From Spirosoma agri (GTDB lineage: Bacteria > Bacteroidota > Bacteroidia > Cytophagales > Spirosomataceae), in assembly GCF_010747415.1 (NCBI RefSeq), contig NZ_JAAGNZ010000006.1:1-64000 (forward strand): a stretch of DNA of 64,000 nucleotides, written 5' to 3'. The notes under the pieces are model-generated. The model made no database searches. It saw only the letters and a program-made list of their open reading frames with translations, and had not been told where the DNA came from. This document shows, piece by piece, positions 54,301-63,389 of the stretch. The translations under genes were made by a program, and so were the position numbers. How positions within the stretch are numbered: position 1 is the first letter of the stretch; every line of letters begins with the position of its first letter.

Positions 54301-55047
54301 TTGCTAATAAAGCGCGTTTTGTCTGTTTTACTGTTCAGTCTTACTCCTTATCTCGTTTTTTCTCAACAAACAGATAGTTTGCTGCGGCAGAAAGGCTTAA
54401 CGGGCGCTATTGCCGTCACCAACAATGGCGTTTCGCTGATTCCAACCTTCACCCTGGGCAAACCGGCTGTATTCTTCGATGTAGCGATGCGAAAAAACCG
54501 CTTGAGCTTCGAACCTCAATTGACCTTTGCGCTGAAAGATGCCAAACCCTGGTATTTTATCTTTTGGGTACGCTATAAGCTTCTGGAAACCAAAAAGTTT
54601 CGACTGGGGACAGGGTTGCATCCATCAGTAGTTTTTGTAAATAGCCCACTGTTGCCCACCGGCACACCTGCCACTGATAATCTGACTGCGGTTCGCTATT
54701 TTGCGGGCGAACTAGCCCCCGTTTACCGTATTACCAGCAAAGTCAGCGTAGGTATGTATTACTTATACTCACACGGTCTTTCGGGCGGGTCCAAAAACAC
54801 CCATTTTGTATCGCTTACTGGAAATGGTTTAACCAATCCTTTTTTTGGTTCGGTTTATATGAGGGTAGCCCCTCAACTGTATTTGGTAACAATAGATGGA
54901 CGGCAGGGTTACTATGCGACCGCTACGTTTACCCTGACAAAGCCCTCCTTTCCCATTGCTTTTTCCTCAATCATCAACCAAAAGATTCAGTCGGATATAC
55001 CAAGCGATGATTTTGTCTGGAATGTCAGCCTTGCTTATTCCTACTGA
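54301..55047 (+). CDS. Probable outer-membrane beta-barrel protein
   Basis: 248 residues. The frame has no early ATG, and a stop lies five codons upstream, so TTG 54301 is the likely start. It gives a good signal peptide ([19 protein letters not shown]). The rest alternates polar and hydrophobic residues as in a small beta-barrel ([46 protein letters not shown]) and ends with aromatic VSLAYSY, a typical outer-membrane C terminus. Function unknown. Confidence 0.72.
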   Translation: MLIKRVLSVLLFSLTPYLVFSQQTDSLLRQKGLTGAIAVTNNGVSLIPTFTLGKPAVFFDVAMRKNRLSFEPQLTFALKDAKPWYFIFWVRYKLLETKKFRLGTGLHPSVVFVNSPLLPTGTPATDNLTAVRYFAGELAPVYRITSKVSVGMYYLYSHGLSGGSKNTHFVSLTGNGLTNPFFGSVYMRVAPQLYLVTIDGRQGYYATATFTLTKPSFPIAFSSIINQKIQSDIPSDDFVWNVSLAYSY

Positions 55048-55141
55048 ACAATACCGGGTCGATTCGTTTAACTGGGTACAAAAGAAGACACAATGTCGAT
55101 ATAAATTTTTGCTGATTAACACCGACGTAACAAGAATAAAC

Positions 55142-55717
55142 ATGAGTCATTCAACTGAAACCAGCAATATTTTCCAGCGGATGCGAGCGGGTGAACCGCT
55201 CCGAAAAGATGATCCTGACTATGCTCAGTTTTCAGCGGTCGTGGCGCGTACCATACGACTATGTGTCCAGATGAACGCCACGGCCACCGAGCTGGACCAG
55301 GTCCGCAGCCGATTGAGTGACATCATTGGCACCGGGATCGACGAGTCGACCACGATTTTCCCTCCGTTTTACACCAACTTTGGCCAGTTTATTCATTTGG
55401 GTAAAAACGTCTTTATCAACCACAACTGTTCGTTTCTGGATATTGGTGGCATCACGATAGAAGACGACGTGCAGATTGGCCCCAGCGTCAAGCTTACGTC
55501 TGAAAATCACCCGTTAGACCCCACTGACCGCAAAACAGTCATTCTCCAGCCCATTCTGATCAAACGGAATGCCTGGATTGGTGCAGGAGCTACTATTTTA
55601 CCGGGCGTTACGGTTGGCGAAAACGCCATCGTGGCAGCGGGTGCGGTTGTAAGCCGGGACGTACCACCCAATACGGTGGTTGCTGGGATACCGGCAAAAG
55701 TGGTGAAGACACTGTAG
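55142..55717 (+). CDS. Maltose/galactoside-type O-acetyltransferase (hexapeptide repeat)
   Basis: 191 residues from ATG 55142 ([14 protein letters not shown]). N-terminal Mac domain ([18 protein letters not shown]) then left-handed beta-helix repeats: [73 protein letters not shown]-like. Catalytic His in TSENHPLD (about residue 120). Uses acetyl-CoA to acetylate sugars or related acceptors in the cytoplasm. The cupin gene follows closely. Confidence 0.92.
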   Translation: MSHSTETSNIFQRMRAGEPLRKDDPDYAQFSAVVARTIRLCVQMNATATELDQVRSRLSDIIGTGIDESTTIFPPFYTNFGQFIHLGKNVFINHNCSFLDIGGITIEDDVQIGPSVKLTSENHPLDPTDRKTVILQPILIKRNAWIGAGATILPGVTVGENAIVAAGAVVSRDVPPNTVVAGIPAKVVKTL

Positions 55718-55741
55718 TTGAAGCAACAGAAAACTAGCCAA

Positions 55742-56284
55742 ATGATTATGGAAAATTCAAGCCACTACAGGACAGCCCACTTTTCAGGCTATTTCGTAGT
55801 AACCCCGCAATTAATAAACATAGCCCGCACGAGTATACTGCTGTTGGTCGTCCTGATTGCAATTACTCCTCTAGCCATAGGACAAAGAAGTAATGTCATT
55901 ACGGGTTCGCAGGCAGCGAAGCGAGGCCCCGCCGACACGTTTACGGGAACTGTTTGGGTAACGAGCCTTGTCCCCAATGACTCGATCTTTACGACTATTT
56001 CCGGCAGTGTCGCTTTTGAGAAGGGTGCGCGCTCGAACTGGCATTCTCATCCGACCGGGCAGATCCTCATTGTTACGGATGGGATCGGTTATCATCAGAT
56101 CAAAGGGGAGCCCAGGCAACTGATTCACAAAGGTGATGTGGTTAAATGTCCACCCAATGTGGTTCACTGGCACGGAGCCAGCCCTGGTAGTAAGATGACT
56201 CACCTGTATATTATTCCGAATACGGAGAAAGGCATTGTCACGTGGCTTCAGCCCGTTACGGATGCGGAGTATAGCCAAAAATAA
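55742..56284 (+). CDS. Secreted cupin protein, (R)-mandelonitrile-lyase-like
   Basis: 180 residues from ATG 55742 (another ATG at 55748). Hydrophobic segment TSILLLVVLIAITPLAIG (about residues 28-45) is a signal peptide with a long n-region. Cupin motifs: WHSHPTGQILIVTDGIGYHQ with metal-binding His-x-His and Gln, and KCPPNVVHWHGASPGSKMTH with the last His. The spacing resembles the cupin hydroxynitrile lyase group, but most members are uncharacterised. Start is uncertain; the longer TTG frame (55718) overlaps the acetyltransferase stop. Confidence 0.8.
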   Translation: MIMENSSHYRTAHFSGYFVVTPQLINIARTSILLLVVLIAITPLAIGQRSNVITGSQAAKRGPADTFTGTVWVTSLVPNDSIFTTISGSVAFEKGARSNWHSHPTGQILIVTDGIGYHQIKGEPRQLIHKGDVVKCPPNVVHWHGASPGSKMTHLYIIPNTEKGIVTWLQPVTDAEYSQK

Positions 56285-56470
56285 GTTGACTAGCAATGGT
56301 CGTTCGATCTGTCCAGACTATCATTGTTCGATAAATTTACATAGCTCGAACCTCGGCCCTTATTCATCTGCTGGTAGCTGTTCTGGTTGCTTAACATGTT
56401 CAGAATCAGTCTTCGTAAGAGCCATCCATCAGGCAACTCAAGACGACTAAAAGTTAGCTACCCTACTGTT

Positions 56471-57271
56471 ATGCGCGATCATAAAGTCACCTCAACCTCT
56501 GGGAACTTAACGGGTTTACTCACTCAGGTATTGATTCTATTCATTTTATTTGTCAGTATAAGTTATCCTATGCACGCGCAGACCAAGTCTACTGAATCTT
56601 TAGATGCCAAACAGCAGTCTATCGTAACAATTTCGGCGCTAACTACTATGGGCGACATTCCGAAGCTCAAACAAGCGCTGAACGCCGGGCTTGACGTAGG
56701 CCTGACAATCAATGAAATCAAGGAAGAGCTCGTTCAACTCTATGCCTACTGTGGCTTTCCCCGCAGTCTGAATGGCATTAATGCGTTGATGGCCGTTGTT
56801 GACCATCGGAAAGCTATGGGTAAAAACGACTCCCTTGGTAAAGACGCTACACCGATTGACCAGAAGGCCGATAAATACACCGTTGGCAAGAAAACCCTGG
56901 AAGTGCTGATGGGTAAACCGGACATCACGGCCGAGATGGGTGCCAATGCCTTTGCGCCGGTCATCGATACCTTTCTAAAAGAACACCTGTTTGCCGACAT
57001 CTTCAGTCGCGATGTGCTAACGTATCGTCAGCGGGAACTGGTCACCATTTCGAGTCTTGCTAGCATGGTCGGTGTTGAGTCCCAGTTGCAGTTTCATATG
57101 GGAGCAGGCCTACAGGTAGGCCTCAACGAAGCGCAACTCAAGGGACTGATTTCGCTGATTGAAACTAGCGTCGGTAAACAACAAGCTGATACCGCTCAGC
57201 AGGTCCTGGCCAAGGTTCTAGACGCGCGAGAGCCTACTAAGAAACATTTCGAGTTACTTGACAGAAACTGA
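56471..57271 (+). CDS. Secreted carboxymuconolactone-decarboxylase-family protein (two CMD domains)
   Basis: 266 residues from ATG 56471, which gives a signal peptide ending SYPMHAQ; the earlier starts (TTG 56387, ATG 56396) would place 28 or 25 basic residues before it. Two CMD repeats: first with QQSIVTISALTTMGDIPKLKQAL and EELVQLYAYCGFPRS, second with REL VTISSLASMVGVESQL-type sequence and HMGAGLQVGLNEAQLKGL. The first domain keeps one Cys; the second lacks the AhpD-type Cys pair. Possibly a periplasmic detoxification or peroxide-related protein. Last gene of the metabolic cluster. Confidence 0.82.
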   Translation: MRDHKVTSTSGNLTGLLTQVLILFILFVSISYPMHAQTKSTESLDAKQQSIVTISALTTMGDIPKLKQALNAGLDVGLTINEIKEELVQLYAYCGFPRSLNGINALMAVVDHRKAMGKNDSLGKDATPIDQKADKYTVGKKTLEVLMGKPDITAEMGANAFAPVIDTFLKEHLFADIFSRDVLTYRQRELVTISSLASMVGVESQLQFHMGAGLQVGLNEAQLKGLISLIETSVGKQQADTAQQVLAKVLDAREPTKKHFELLDRN

Positions 57272-57544
57272 TATGGGCTCTTCGAGAATCATTGCCGTAC
57301 TGGAAAGCTAAATCGAAAGCTACAATGCAAGTCCAATCGACTGGTAAATCGTCGTGTTTAAGACTTGTGTTATGAATTTAACAGGGATTAAGCCCCCCTC
57401 CCTCGCTCAAAATCGTTCAATTAACGGTCAATACTTCGAGTTTCTGGACTCGCTTACGCTTTGTAAAACAAGCAGTTGGCTTTGTTTTGACCACCTAACC
57501 CGGCAATCGTTCAGAAAAACGTCCCTTTGATTTTAAGATTAGTT

Positions 57545-58006
57545 TCAGAGTTGTAGGCGCCGAAGAACCTCCATAATCTGAATCATCTGCTCCGGTTTCC
57601 AGAGGTCACTCCGACTAAATCGTGCATACGCCTGTTGATAGGGAATTTTGGCCTGCTTAAGGACTAACCCAATATTTTTTGTATTCTGTAATCGCTGGGA
57701 TAGCTCCAACTGAGCCTGTTGAAAGTCGAGCACAATCTGCTTATCCTGTGCATCGCCCAGCGCATTGATAACGTTCGTTGAGTCTTCTGAGGTAAGTAGT
57801 CGATGTCCAAGTTTCTTTAAATAGATCGTTGCTGGTGAGCCCGAAAGCAGATCATCCGAAGCCTGGGTGACTAGTTCACTGGCTTTGAGCAGGACGGTAC
57901 TATAGTTCTTGGCAGCATCTATAATCTGCTCTTCAGCGGCTCCAAATGGCATATAATGTAATATTGATGGGGCCAATATTACAAAATTTACAAAATATGC
58001 CTCCAT
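57545..58006 (-). CDS. Hypothetical helical protein, 153 aa
   Basis: Almost wholly helical (AAEEQIIDAAKNYSTVLLKASELVTQA, DKQIVLDFQQAQLELSQRLQNTK). No family recognised, no signal peptide. Its start overlaps the end of the next upstream gene (57988-58401), so they are one operon. These begin the accessory block after the metabolic cluster. Confidence 0.62.
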   Translation of the reverse strand: MEAYFVNFVILAPSILHYMPFGAAEEQIIDAAKNYSTVLLKASELVTQASDDLLSGSPATIYLKKLGHRLLTSEDSTNVINALGDAQDKQIVLDFQQAQLELSQRLQNTKNIGLVLKQAKIPYQQAYARFSRSDLWKPEQMIQIMEVLRRLQL

Positions 58007-58401
58007 TTTTCACGATCAGTGGTCGAATAAAACTTAATCAATAGGGCTAATAAGCACATACTAGCCTCCTCCGCTTTAGAAAGTGGACGAAATGTGGATA
58101 GATCTTCTAGGTGTATGAGCCGCCAAACGCCTTCCAGGCTGGCCACTAGCGCAGGCGTATCCAGTGGTACTACCGGATTGGCTTGGTTACGTTCCCAAAT
58201 CTGGCGGTTTATCCCGAGCCGCGCGCAGCGTGATTCATGATAGAGTTGCCACCAAGATTTAACAATGACCCGTAAATGGATGAGAGGCCGGCTCGCAAAT
58301 ATCGCTGGGATGTTATATAAGGCCCAGCGCTTGGCAAGTTCAGTTTCAACGGACCAAAACAAGGATTCTACCTGGTAAATAATAGGTGAATTTTCCGCCA
58401 T
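57988..58401 (-). CDS. Hypothetical protein, 137 aa
   Basis: ATG 58401 (MAENSPIIYQVESLFWSVETELAKRW) is favoured over ATG 58461, whose extra residues look non-coding. Helical, with several Trp residues; no motif recognised. Overlaps the 153-aa gene downstream by 19 bp. Confidence 0.58.
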   Translation of the reverse strand: MAENSPIIYQVESLFWSVETELAKRWALYNIPAIFASRPLIHLRVIVKSWWQLYHESRCARLGINRQIWERNQANPVVPLDTPALVASLEGVWRLIHLEDLSTFRPLSKAEEASMCLLALLIKFYSTTDREKWRHIL

Positions 58402-58790
58402 ACGTGAATGGGAATTAAACATACAGGACGAATGAAAGATTATGTATTGTAAGGTACACATAGGCTTCGTATGGAGAAGAAAGCCATTTAGGTATACTGG
58501 GAGTTAAAGTATTTGTTAGGATAAAAATCCGATTTCAAGGCTTTTTATTGTGAATTTGATTAACGAAAACCAAAGCATCGGATTGGACTATAGGTCATCC
58601 TTTAAAGCATTTTTGTTGATTTGATTTTAGAGTTTATTGTCGTTGTTTATTGGAATTAACTGTAGACTAATTAGCCTTAACCTATTGTGAGTAAAATACC
58701 GTCGGCCGGTCAAGAGAAAAATAGGTGTAAATCATTTGAATGATGTTAATCGGAATAAATCAAACGATTTCATTTAAACTGAAGTCGAGA
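58402..58790. other. AT-rich intergenic region, no gene seen
   Basis: About 390 bp of AT-rich sequence separating two minus-strand operons. I see no clear hairpin, repeat or promoter match in it. Confidence 0.5.
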
Positions 58791-59447
58791 TTAATCTAAA
58801 GATAGGATTGGCCGTTCAACCGGCTCTTTATGTGGCCGATCTTCCCATTTATACACCTCGACCAGGGTAATGCCCCGCTCGGCCATCGCCTGTAGCTCTT
58901 CATCAGATTCTGTTCCCTTTACCACGTATTCAATTCGTTCTGGACAGAACGCCATAAAAATCCCTGGCTTCAGCTCGGTACCGTTTGGACCGTTAAAAGG
59001 CGTTTTTGCATGAGCCAGTAACACCCAGTCAACGCCAACAGCAAAGTCCTTCGGCACAAAGGGTAACCGCTTAGAAATGCCCTGTAATACAGATTCCTTG
59101 GCAAAAAATTCAGGGGTTTTGTAAAACTTCTCCCCTACCCACATCAGGCCATAGCGTTTGATCAGAGGGGAACTAAAGGGAAAACAGCCCAATTGGACCG
59201 TTCCCCCTTCACCCGTTACCTGACACCGTGACGAATGGCATGGTGCATCTTGAATCAATGCCGACGATACCCAGCTGTAGCACCGGTTGAACTCAATCCC
59301 GGCTCCGCAGCAAGGGCAAATCGTTAGCTCGATGGGCAGCTTACCACAGGAATTTGATCCCCTTCCGGAAACGAAGTACAGCACACCCTTCTGGCGGTAA
59401 CCGCAACCTCGCCGTTTCTCATATCGTTTTTCAATAGCGTATGTCAT
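58791..59447 (-). CDS. Phage/plasmid-type hypothetical protein, 218 aa, with zinc-type Cys motifs
   Basis: N terminus RRGCGYRQKGVLYFVSGRGSNSCGKLPIEL, then CPCCG (about residue 44), further Cys (FNRCYSW, APCHSSRCQ) that could complete a zinc site, and a C-terminal alpha/beta part (GVDWVLLAHAKT, FCPERIEYVVKGTESDEEL, ITLVEVYKWE). Resembles conserved proteins from phages and plasmids that have no known function. 11 bp downstream of the 112-aa gene on the same strand. Confidence 0.7.
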   Translation of the reverse strand: MTYAIEKRYEKRRGCGYRQKGVLYFVSGRGSNSCGKLPIELTICPCCGAGIEFNRCYSWVSSALIQDAPCHSSRCQVTGEGGTVQLGCFPFSSPLIKRYGLMWVGEKFYKTPEFFAKESVLQGISKRLPFVPKDFAVGVDWVLLAHAKTPFNGPNGTELKPGIFMAFCPERIEYVVKGTESDEELQAMAERGITLVEVYKWEDRPHKEPVERPILSLD

Positions 59448-59458
59448 AGTGGTCTGGA

Positions 59459-59797
59459 TTAAGAAAATAGAGATGTCTGAACCATTTCATTTGGATGGAC
59501 TGGCGCAGGTGATTGCGTAGGCTCAAACCTTCCCCGTAGTTCGTAGAGGTTGAATTGAATCAGATCGCTCACCCCGGCAGAAAAGCCGCTACTGGAATAG
59601 GCGGGGTGCAGATAAGATACCAATGGGCGGCAACGAGGAAACTTCAGATTAGCTTTATGTACCGTCGTTTCCAGGTATTTTTTGAAGGCTTTCGGGTCCT
59701 CGACCGTCAGGCACTCCAGCGACTTAAGCTGCTTGCTGAGGTATTCTTGCAGCCGATTCTTCGCATTATAGGAATTGGTGATTTTAGCGAAATACAT
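59459..59797 (-). CDS. Hypothetical protein, 112 aa
   Basis: Short, basic, mostly helical (NAKNRLQEYLSKQLKSLECLTVEDPKAFKKYLET) with a C-terminal tail HPNEMVQTSLFS. The C-terminal QTSLF resembles a clamp-binding (QxxLF) peptide, which would fit a replication- or repair-linked protein, but this is only a short match. It lies between the nuclease gene and the 218-aa gene in one operon. Confidence 0.58.
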   Translation of the reverse strand: MYFAKITNSYNAKNRLQEYLSKQLKSLECLTVEDPKAFKKYLETTVHKANLKFPRCRPLVSYLHPAYSSSGFSAGVSDLIQFNLYELRGRFEPTQSPAPVHPNEMVQTSLFS

Positions 59798-59809
59798 GGC
59801 AGTGAAGAG

Positions 59810-60436
59810 TTAGACTAGTGAGGAATCAAGTTGCCAAGAGGAAGGGATAAAGCCTTCACGCTGAATGCCGCGCAGTAAGCCTTGATACTTTTTACGGCCC
59901 CCTTCAACGCATCCCCGGCAGGCCGATGCTTCAAAGTAAAACACCTCATAAGGAGCCTGTTTGGTTACTCCAATGATGACAAATCGCTTTGCATTCGGTG
60001 TTCCATCCAGATAGAAAGCTGCCTGACGGTCATAGTTGTAATCCTCACAGCTTTTCAGAAACTCACCATAGGATTTACAACTGGTCGTCTTGATATCAAC
60101 AATCAGCTCATAGTCTGCTACCCATATATCAGTCTGGGCCTTGCAGGGAAGTCCCGTCAGTTTGTCTACCCATAGTTGTACCTGCTCGACCTGAGCCGTT
60201 TCCAGTACAGAGCGTACAAACTTGTTTTGCAGAGCTGCTTCCCGCATGGCCTTGAGTTGATTATCCATTTTGGGCGTTACGTCAGAAGGAGCCTGAGCTT
60301 GCAGTAATAGGGAATGGTAGAGCGTCCCAAATACCTGAGCCGCACCGGATGGTTTAACGGCCTTATTACTGAAAAGTCGGTTACGAAACTCACCTAAATC
60401 CGAGTTAGCATACCGGGGCATTGTACGGTAATTCAT
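59810..60436 (-). CDS. PD-(D/E)XK nuclease-like protein (RecE/DUF3799 type)
   Basis: 208 residues. Family pattern: AAQVFGTLYHSLLLQ (His about residue 41), CKAQTDIWVADYELIVDIKTTSCKS (Asp about 102, then DIKT about 113-116 with the catalytic Asp-x-Lys) and YDRQAAFYLD (Gln-Ala motif about 139). These nucleases are often encoded by phages and plasmids for recombination, usually next to a ssDNA-annealing or ssDNA-binding protein. No clear annealing protein is next to it here. Confidence 0.85.
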   Translation of the reverse strand: MNYRTMPRYANSDLGEFRNRLFSNKAVKPSGAAQVFGTLYHSLLLQAQAPSDVTPKMDNQLKAMREAALQNKFVRSVLETAQVEQVQLWVDKLTGLPCKAQTDIWVADYELIVDIKTTSCKSYGEFLKSCEDYNYDRQAAFYLDGTPNAKRFVIIGVTKQAPYEVFYFEASACRGCVEGGRKKYQGLLRGIQREGFIPSSWQLDSSLV

Positions 60437-60526
60437 GATTGGAAAGGGGAATATATGTTAGAGAAGAAGCTATCAATCAGTTGTAAACCAATTCATGTGA
60501 GTAATTGAGTTGATACATTAGTAGGA

Positions 60527-60868
60527 CTATACATACAGAAAAGGCTCGGTATGGATAGAACCCAGCCAATTAAGCTGCTTAATCGCTTCGTCAATCGTTG
60601 TTACGGGCTCTACTGTGCCGCCCTCGTCATCAGTACCGGTTAGTAGGGCAACGCCATGAATTGGATTAGACCCGTTAAAGGAAAATGCGGCTGGCTGTGG
60701 CTCCAAATCCAGTGCCTCATCATCAACCGTTAAGGAATCACCATTGTCCTGACGCGCGCAGACATCAATCAGACGGCAATCCAGGAGTCGGTACAGGTCA
60801 CCAAGTAATCCGGTGCTTTCCACAGCCTCAACAGTCTGCGTTTGGGGGTCGATTTTAATAAGTCTCAT
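60527..60868 (-). CDS. Hypothetical acidic protein, 113 aa
   Basis: Starts MRLIKIDPQTQTVEAVE, a small beta-strand protein with many Asp and Glu (DARQDNGDSLTVDDEALDLE) and NPIHGVALLTGTDDEGG. The pattern resembles small plasmid or phage proteins without assigned function. A 14-bp sequence next to its start is repeated at 61035. Confidence 0.58.
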   Translation of the reverse strand: MRLIKIDPQTQTVEAVESTGLLGDLYRLLDCRLIDVCARQDNGDSLTVDDEALDLEPQPAAFSFNGSNPIHGVALLTGTDDEGGTVEPVTTIDEAIKQLNWLGSIHTEPFLYV

Positions 60869-61264
60869 TATTCTTATGTTTGATTATTATATCAAAGATA
60901 AGAAATTTACATTAAAACAAATAATAAAATATATATTAATGTAAAATGTGCGTTTGATTTATCATCGCCATACCCTTTCGAACAACCTCATGTACCTTTA
61001 CTAGACTTTGGAATATTGAGACATTCAGTCTTAAATTCTTATGTTTGAATAACAATGTAGAAGCCAGCTGGTGTCCGGCTGGCTTCTCTTATTTGAATTC
61101 CCCGATACGTGTATCGTTACTTGGCTTAATTTCCTTTATTCAACTTTTCTCACCAGCTGGAATCACGCTTACAAATCACTTATCGAGTAACCCTGTACTC
61201 TCCCTTCGATAGTCAGTATTTATCAAGATAACAAATAAATGCCATCCCGAACCTTTTCATCGAA
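60869..61264. other. Intergenic region with a repeated element and a hairpin
   Basis: No gene in 396 bp. ATTCTTATGTTTGA occurs twice (60870-60883, 61035-61048), each holding TATGTTTG, a -7 box on the + strand. GAAGCCAGC / GCTGGCTTC (61060-61068, 61078-61086) is a 9-bp hairpin 12 bp after the second copy. Neighbouring genes are all on the minus strand, so these point against them and may mark a small + strand transcript. Confidence 0.45.
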
Positions 61265-62665
61265 TTAACTGGGTAGCCAGTTCTTACCCTGGCAGGCTTT
61301 TATATTGAATGTAGACCAAAGGCGTTCATCCTTGAAACGCAGGTGTAGCGTGCCTTTTTTGAAGCATCGAAACAGAAAGAACTGGCTGTCATGTTCGTCG
61401 GTATCTCCGATTTTCACTTTGCCAATAAGCCGTTCGAGCGATCCTATTTTATCATAATCCAAACCTGTCAGATAACACATTACTTTCTCGATGTCGGCAA
61501 ACTCCCGGTACCGGTGGTAATTCGTGCTGTAGTAAGTAGACCAACGTATATCCCCTAGATAGCCCGGAAGAATCACTTTCTTGTTGACCTTCCAGGCCTC
61601 GTTCGTTTTCCAGCCTTCAACATGGCAGCGGTTCTCCTTATGGTACTGGGTGAATTTGTCGAATACATCCACAATCGCCCGTTGCATGATGCCTTCCCGA
61701 TTAGACAGAATTTGAAAGATGACTTGTATCAGGTTTTCGCGCGTCAGATCCATTGCCCCCTGCGCCTTTTTATATTTTTCAAAGTCGGTCATTACCCCAT
61801 TGGTCAGGTATTTACTCATATTGAGTTTACCCAAAATATTAGACCAGGCATCGGCTTTAAATCGTGTCAGAAATTGATTGTAAGCGATCTTTGGATTTGG
61901 ATCTAATGTTTCCTCGACCAGCTTAATTATGCCAACGTGAGGATTCAGCAGGCCACCAGAATAGAACTCTATTTCCTTCCGTGCTTTGACATAATTCACA
62001 TAGGCCGTTTTCACTTTTTCGTACTGGCGTAGCATGGCCCCGGTTAGATCGGACATGGCCAGCTCACTGGTTACGGTTTCCTCGCTGAAATCCGCGTGTT
62101 GCTCGTCGGTGGCTCCATCGAATGAAAAATCAAACCGGGGGCTGCTATCCTCTTTATGCAGCCGAACCATAACCACGTCAACCAGGGTACGCCTGGCGGC
62201 CTGACTGAATGCTTGTCCTACTTCCTCGACCGTGCCATGATCCTCGACGATTCGGGCTAACTGCTGACGCTTGGCCGTACAGGGATTACGAAGCGTTTCC
62301 CGGTTGAGCAAACAGGTTATATCTCCCTCAATTAGAATGTCCCATGCCTTTAATAAATGTTCATCCCCATTACTGAAGGGTGGATTCATCAGGATCAGGT
62401 CAAACAGGTAATCACCTGAATAGGTCAGGAAATCATTATGAATGACCTTGTAATCCTTTCCCTGCAAGGTGTATGTCAGTTCGGGGTCTTTCTCAATAGC
62501 ATACAAATTGTTTTTCTGTCCGCTTCGGCCACGGCTGATATAGTCAAGAATGGCCCCTCCACCCGCTTGGGGGTCCAAAATCTGGGCTTTCGATAACCGG
62601 TTATAATAGGGGCTAATCATTCGGCTAATCAAAAAGTCCGGCGTTGGGTAGTAGTCGGGATTCAT
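61265..62665 (-). CDS. N6-adenine DNA methyltransferase with DUF4942 tail
   Basis: 466 residues. SAM site LDPQAGGGAILDYI (about residue 31) and catalytic NPPFSNGDEH (about 94) mark an adenine methylase. The C-terminal ~200 residues match DUF4942 (NLIQVIFQILSNREGIMQRAIVDVFDKF, VNKKVILPGY, ADIEKVMCYLTGLD). There is no restriction partner, so it is probably an orphan methylase of the plasmid, used for protection or regulation. Its leader contains a strong inverted repeat. Confidence 0.88.
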   Translation of the reverse strand: MNPDYYPTPDFLISRMISPYYNRLSKAQILDPQAGGGAILDYISRGRSGQKNNLYAIEKDPELTYTLQGKDYKVIHNDFLTYSGDYLFDLILMNPPFSNGDEHLLKAWDILIEGDITCLLNRETLRNPCTAKRQQLARIVEDHGTVEEVGQAFSQAARRTLVDVVMVRLHKEDSSPRFDFSFDGATDEQHADFSEETVTSELAMSDLTGAMLRQYEKVKTAYVNYVKARKEIEFYSGGLLNPHVGIIKLVEETLDPNPKIAYNQFLTRFKADAWSNILGKLNMSKYLTNGVMTDFEKYKKAQGAMDLTRENLIQVIFQILSNREGIMQRAIVDVFDKFTQYHKENRCHVEGWKTNEAWKVNKKVILPGYLGDIRWSTYYSTNYHRYREFADIEKVMCYLTGLDYDKIGSLERLIGKVKIGDTDEHDSQFFLFRCFKKGTLHLRFKDERLWSTFNIKACQGKNWLPS

Positions 62666-62681
62666 AGAAAAAGGGTTCTGG

Positions 62682-62727
62682 CTTACCCCTGACTTACCTT
62701 ATTTGATAGGGGTAAGTCAGGGGTAAG
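62682..62727. repeat. 17-bp perfect inverted repeat in the methylase leader
   Basis: CTTACCCCTGACTTACC (62682-62698) and its exact complement (62711-62727) flank a 12-nt loop. The right side also contains GGGGTAAGT twice. It lies between the stop of the 193-aa gene and the methylase ATG, so on the mRNA it forms a hairpin 16 nt before that ATG: an attenuator, processing site or terminator with read-through. Confidence 0.75.
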
Positions 62728-62732
62728 TGCTG

Positions 62733-63314
62733 TTAGTCGTCAGATAAAAGAAAGGTTGCTCTTGCACCCACAAAGCCATTTTTAAGGTAGTCGGGTAAAC
62801 TATCCACGAGGTTTCTGTACGCTTCCGAACCCATACGGTTTAGTATATACGTCTCGTGAATGATCCCGACCGCGTGTATTTTCTCAGTCAGTTTAATGTG
62901 CAGGGCTGCGGCTTCTGGACCGCTTAAACGTTGAGGCTTGAAACCGCCTGTTAATCGGTGCTGAATCAGATCAGCAAATGGGTTACCCTGCTGGGTATAA
63001 ATGGGGCCGTACTTTCCGCATGTTGCCCACCGGCTCAATAAGCTCTCAATTACTTCGGGATTGGCTATGCGGATGCCGTCAATAGCCAGCACGGCACGAG
63101 CCGAAAACAGAACGGCAAAATAGGCTTGGGGAAATGACCAGTTTAGGGACGCATTCAAAAAATCGCGGTCGGAACAGACTGGTTTAATGCGTAGGGCTAA
63201 TTCTGCGCTCCAAGCGTTCAGGAGTAGTTTACCAACACTGGTCTGCTCCGGGCATTTACTGGTAGCTCCGGGCATTTGCTGGGCAGCTTCGAGCGTTTTG
63301 ATTAATTCAGACAT
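62733..63314 (-). CDS. Hypothetical protein, 193 aa
   Basis: ATG 63314 (MSELIKTLEAAQQM) preferred over the upstream GTG. Mostly helical; segments such as WSFPQAYFAVLFSARAVLAIDG and NPFADLIQHRLTGGFKPQRLSGPEAAALHIKL look conserved, with no catalytic motif. The AYFAVLFSARA part resembles HEPN-like helical proteins only loosely. Upstream of the methylase in the same operon. Confidence 0.62.
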   Translation of the reverse strand: MSELIKTLEAAQQMPGATSKCPEQTSVGKLLLNAWSAELALRIKPVCSDRDFLNASLNWSFPQAYFAVLFSARAVLAIDGIRIANPEVIESLLSRWATCGKYGPIYTQQGNPFADLIQHRLTGGFKPQRLSGPEAAALHIKLTEKIHAVGIIHETYILNRMGSEAYRNLVDSLPDYLKNGFVGARATFLLSDD

Positions 63315-63389
63315 AAAAGTGAGGTTTGGCCGGTCGCTGGCTATCACAGCACAGGCTGCCCTGCTCAGCGACCGGAACCATTTAATTGA

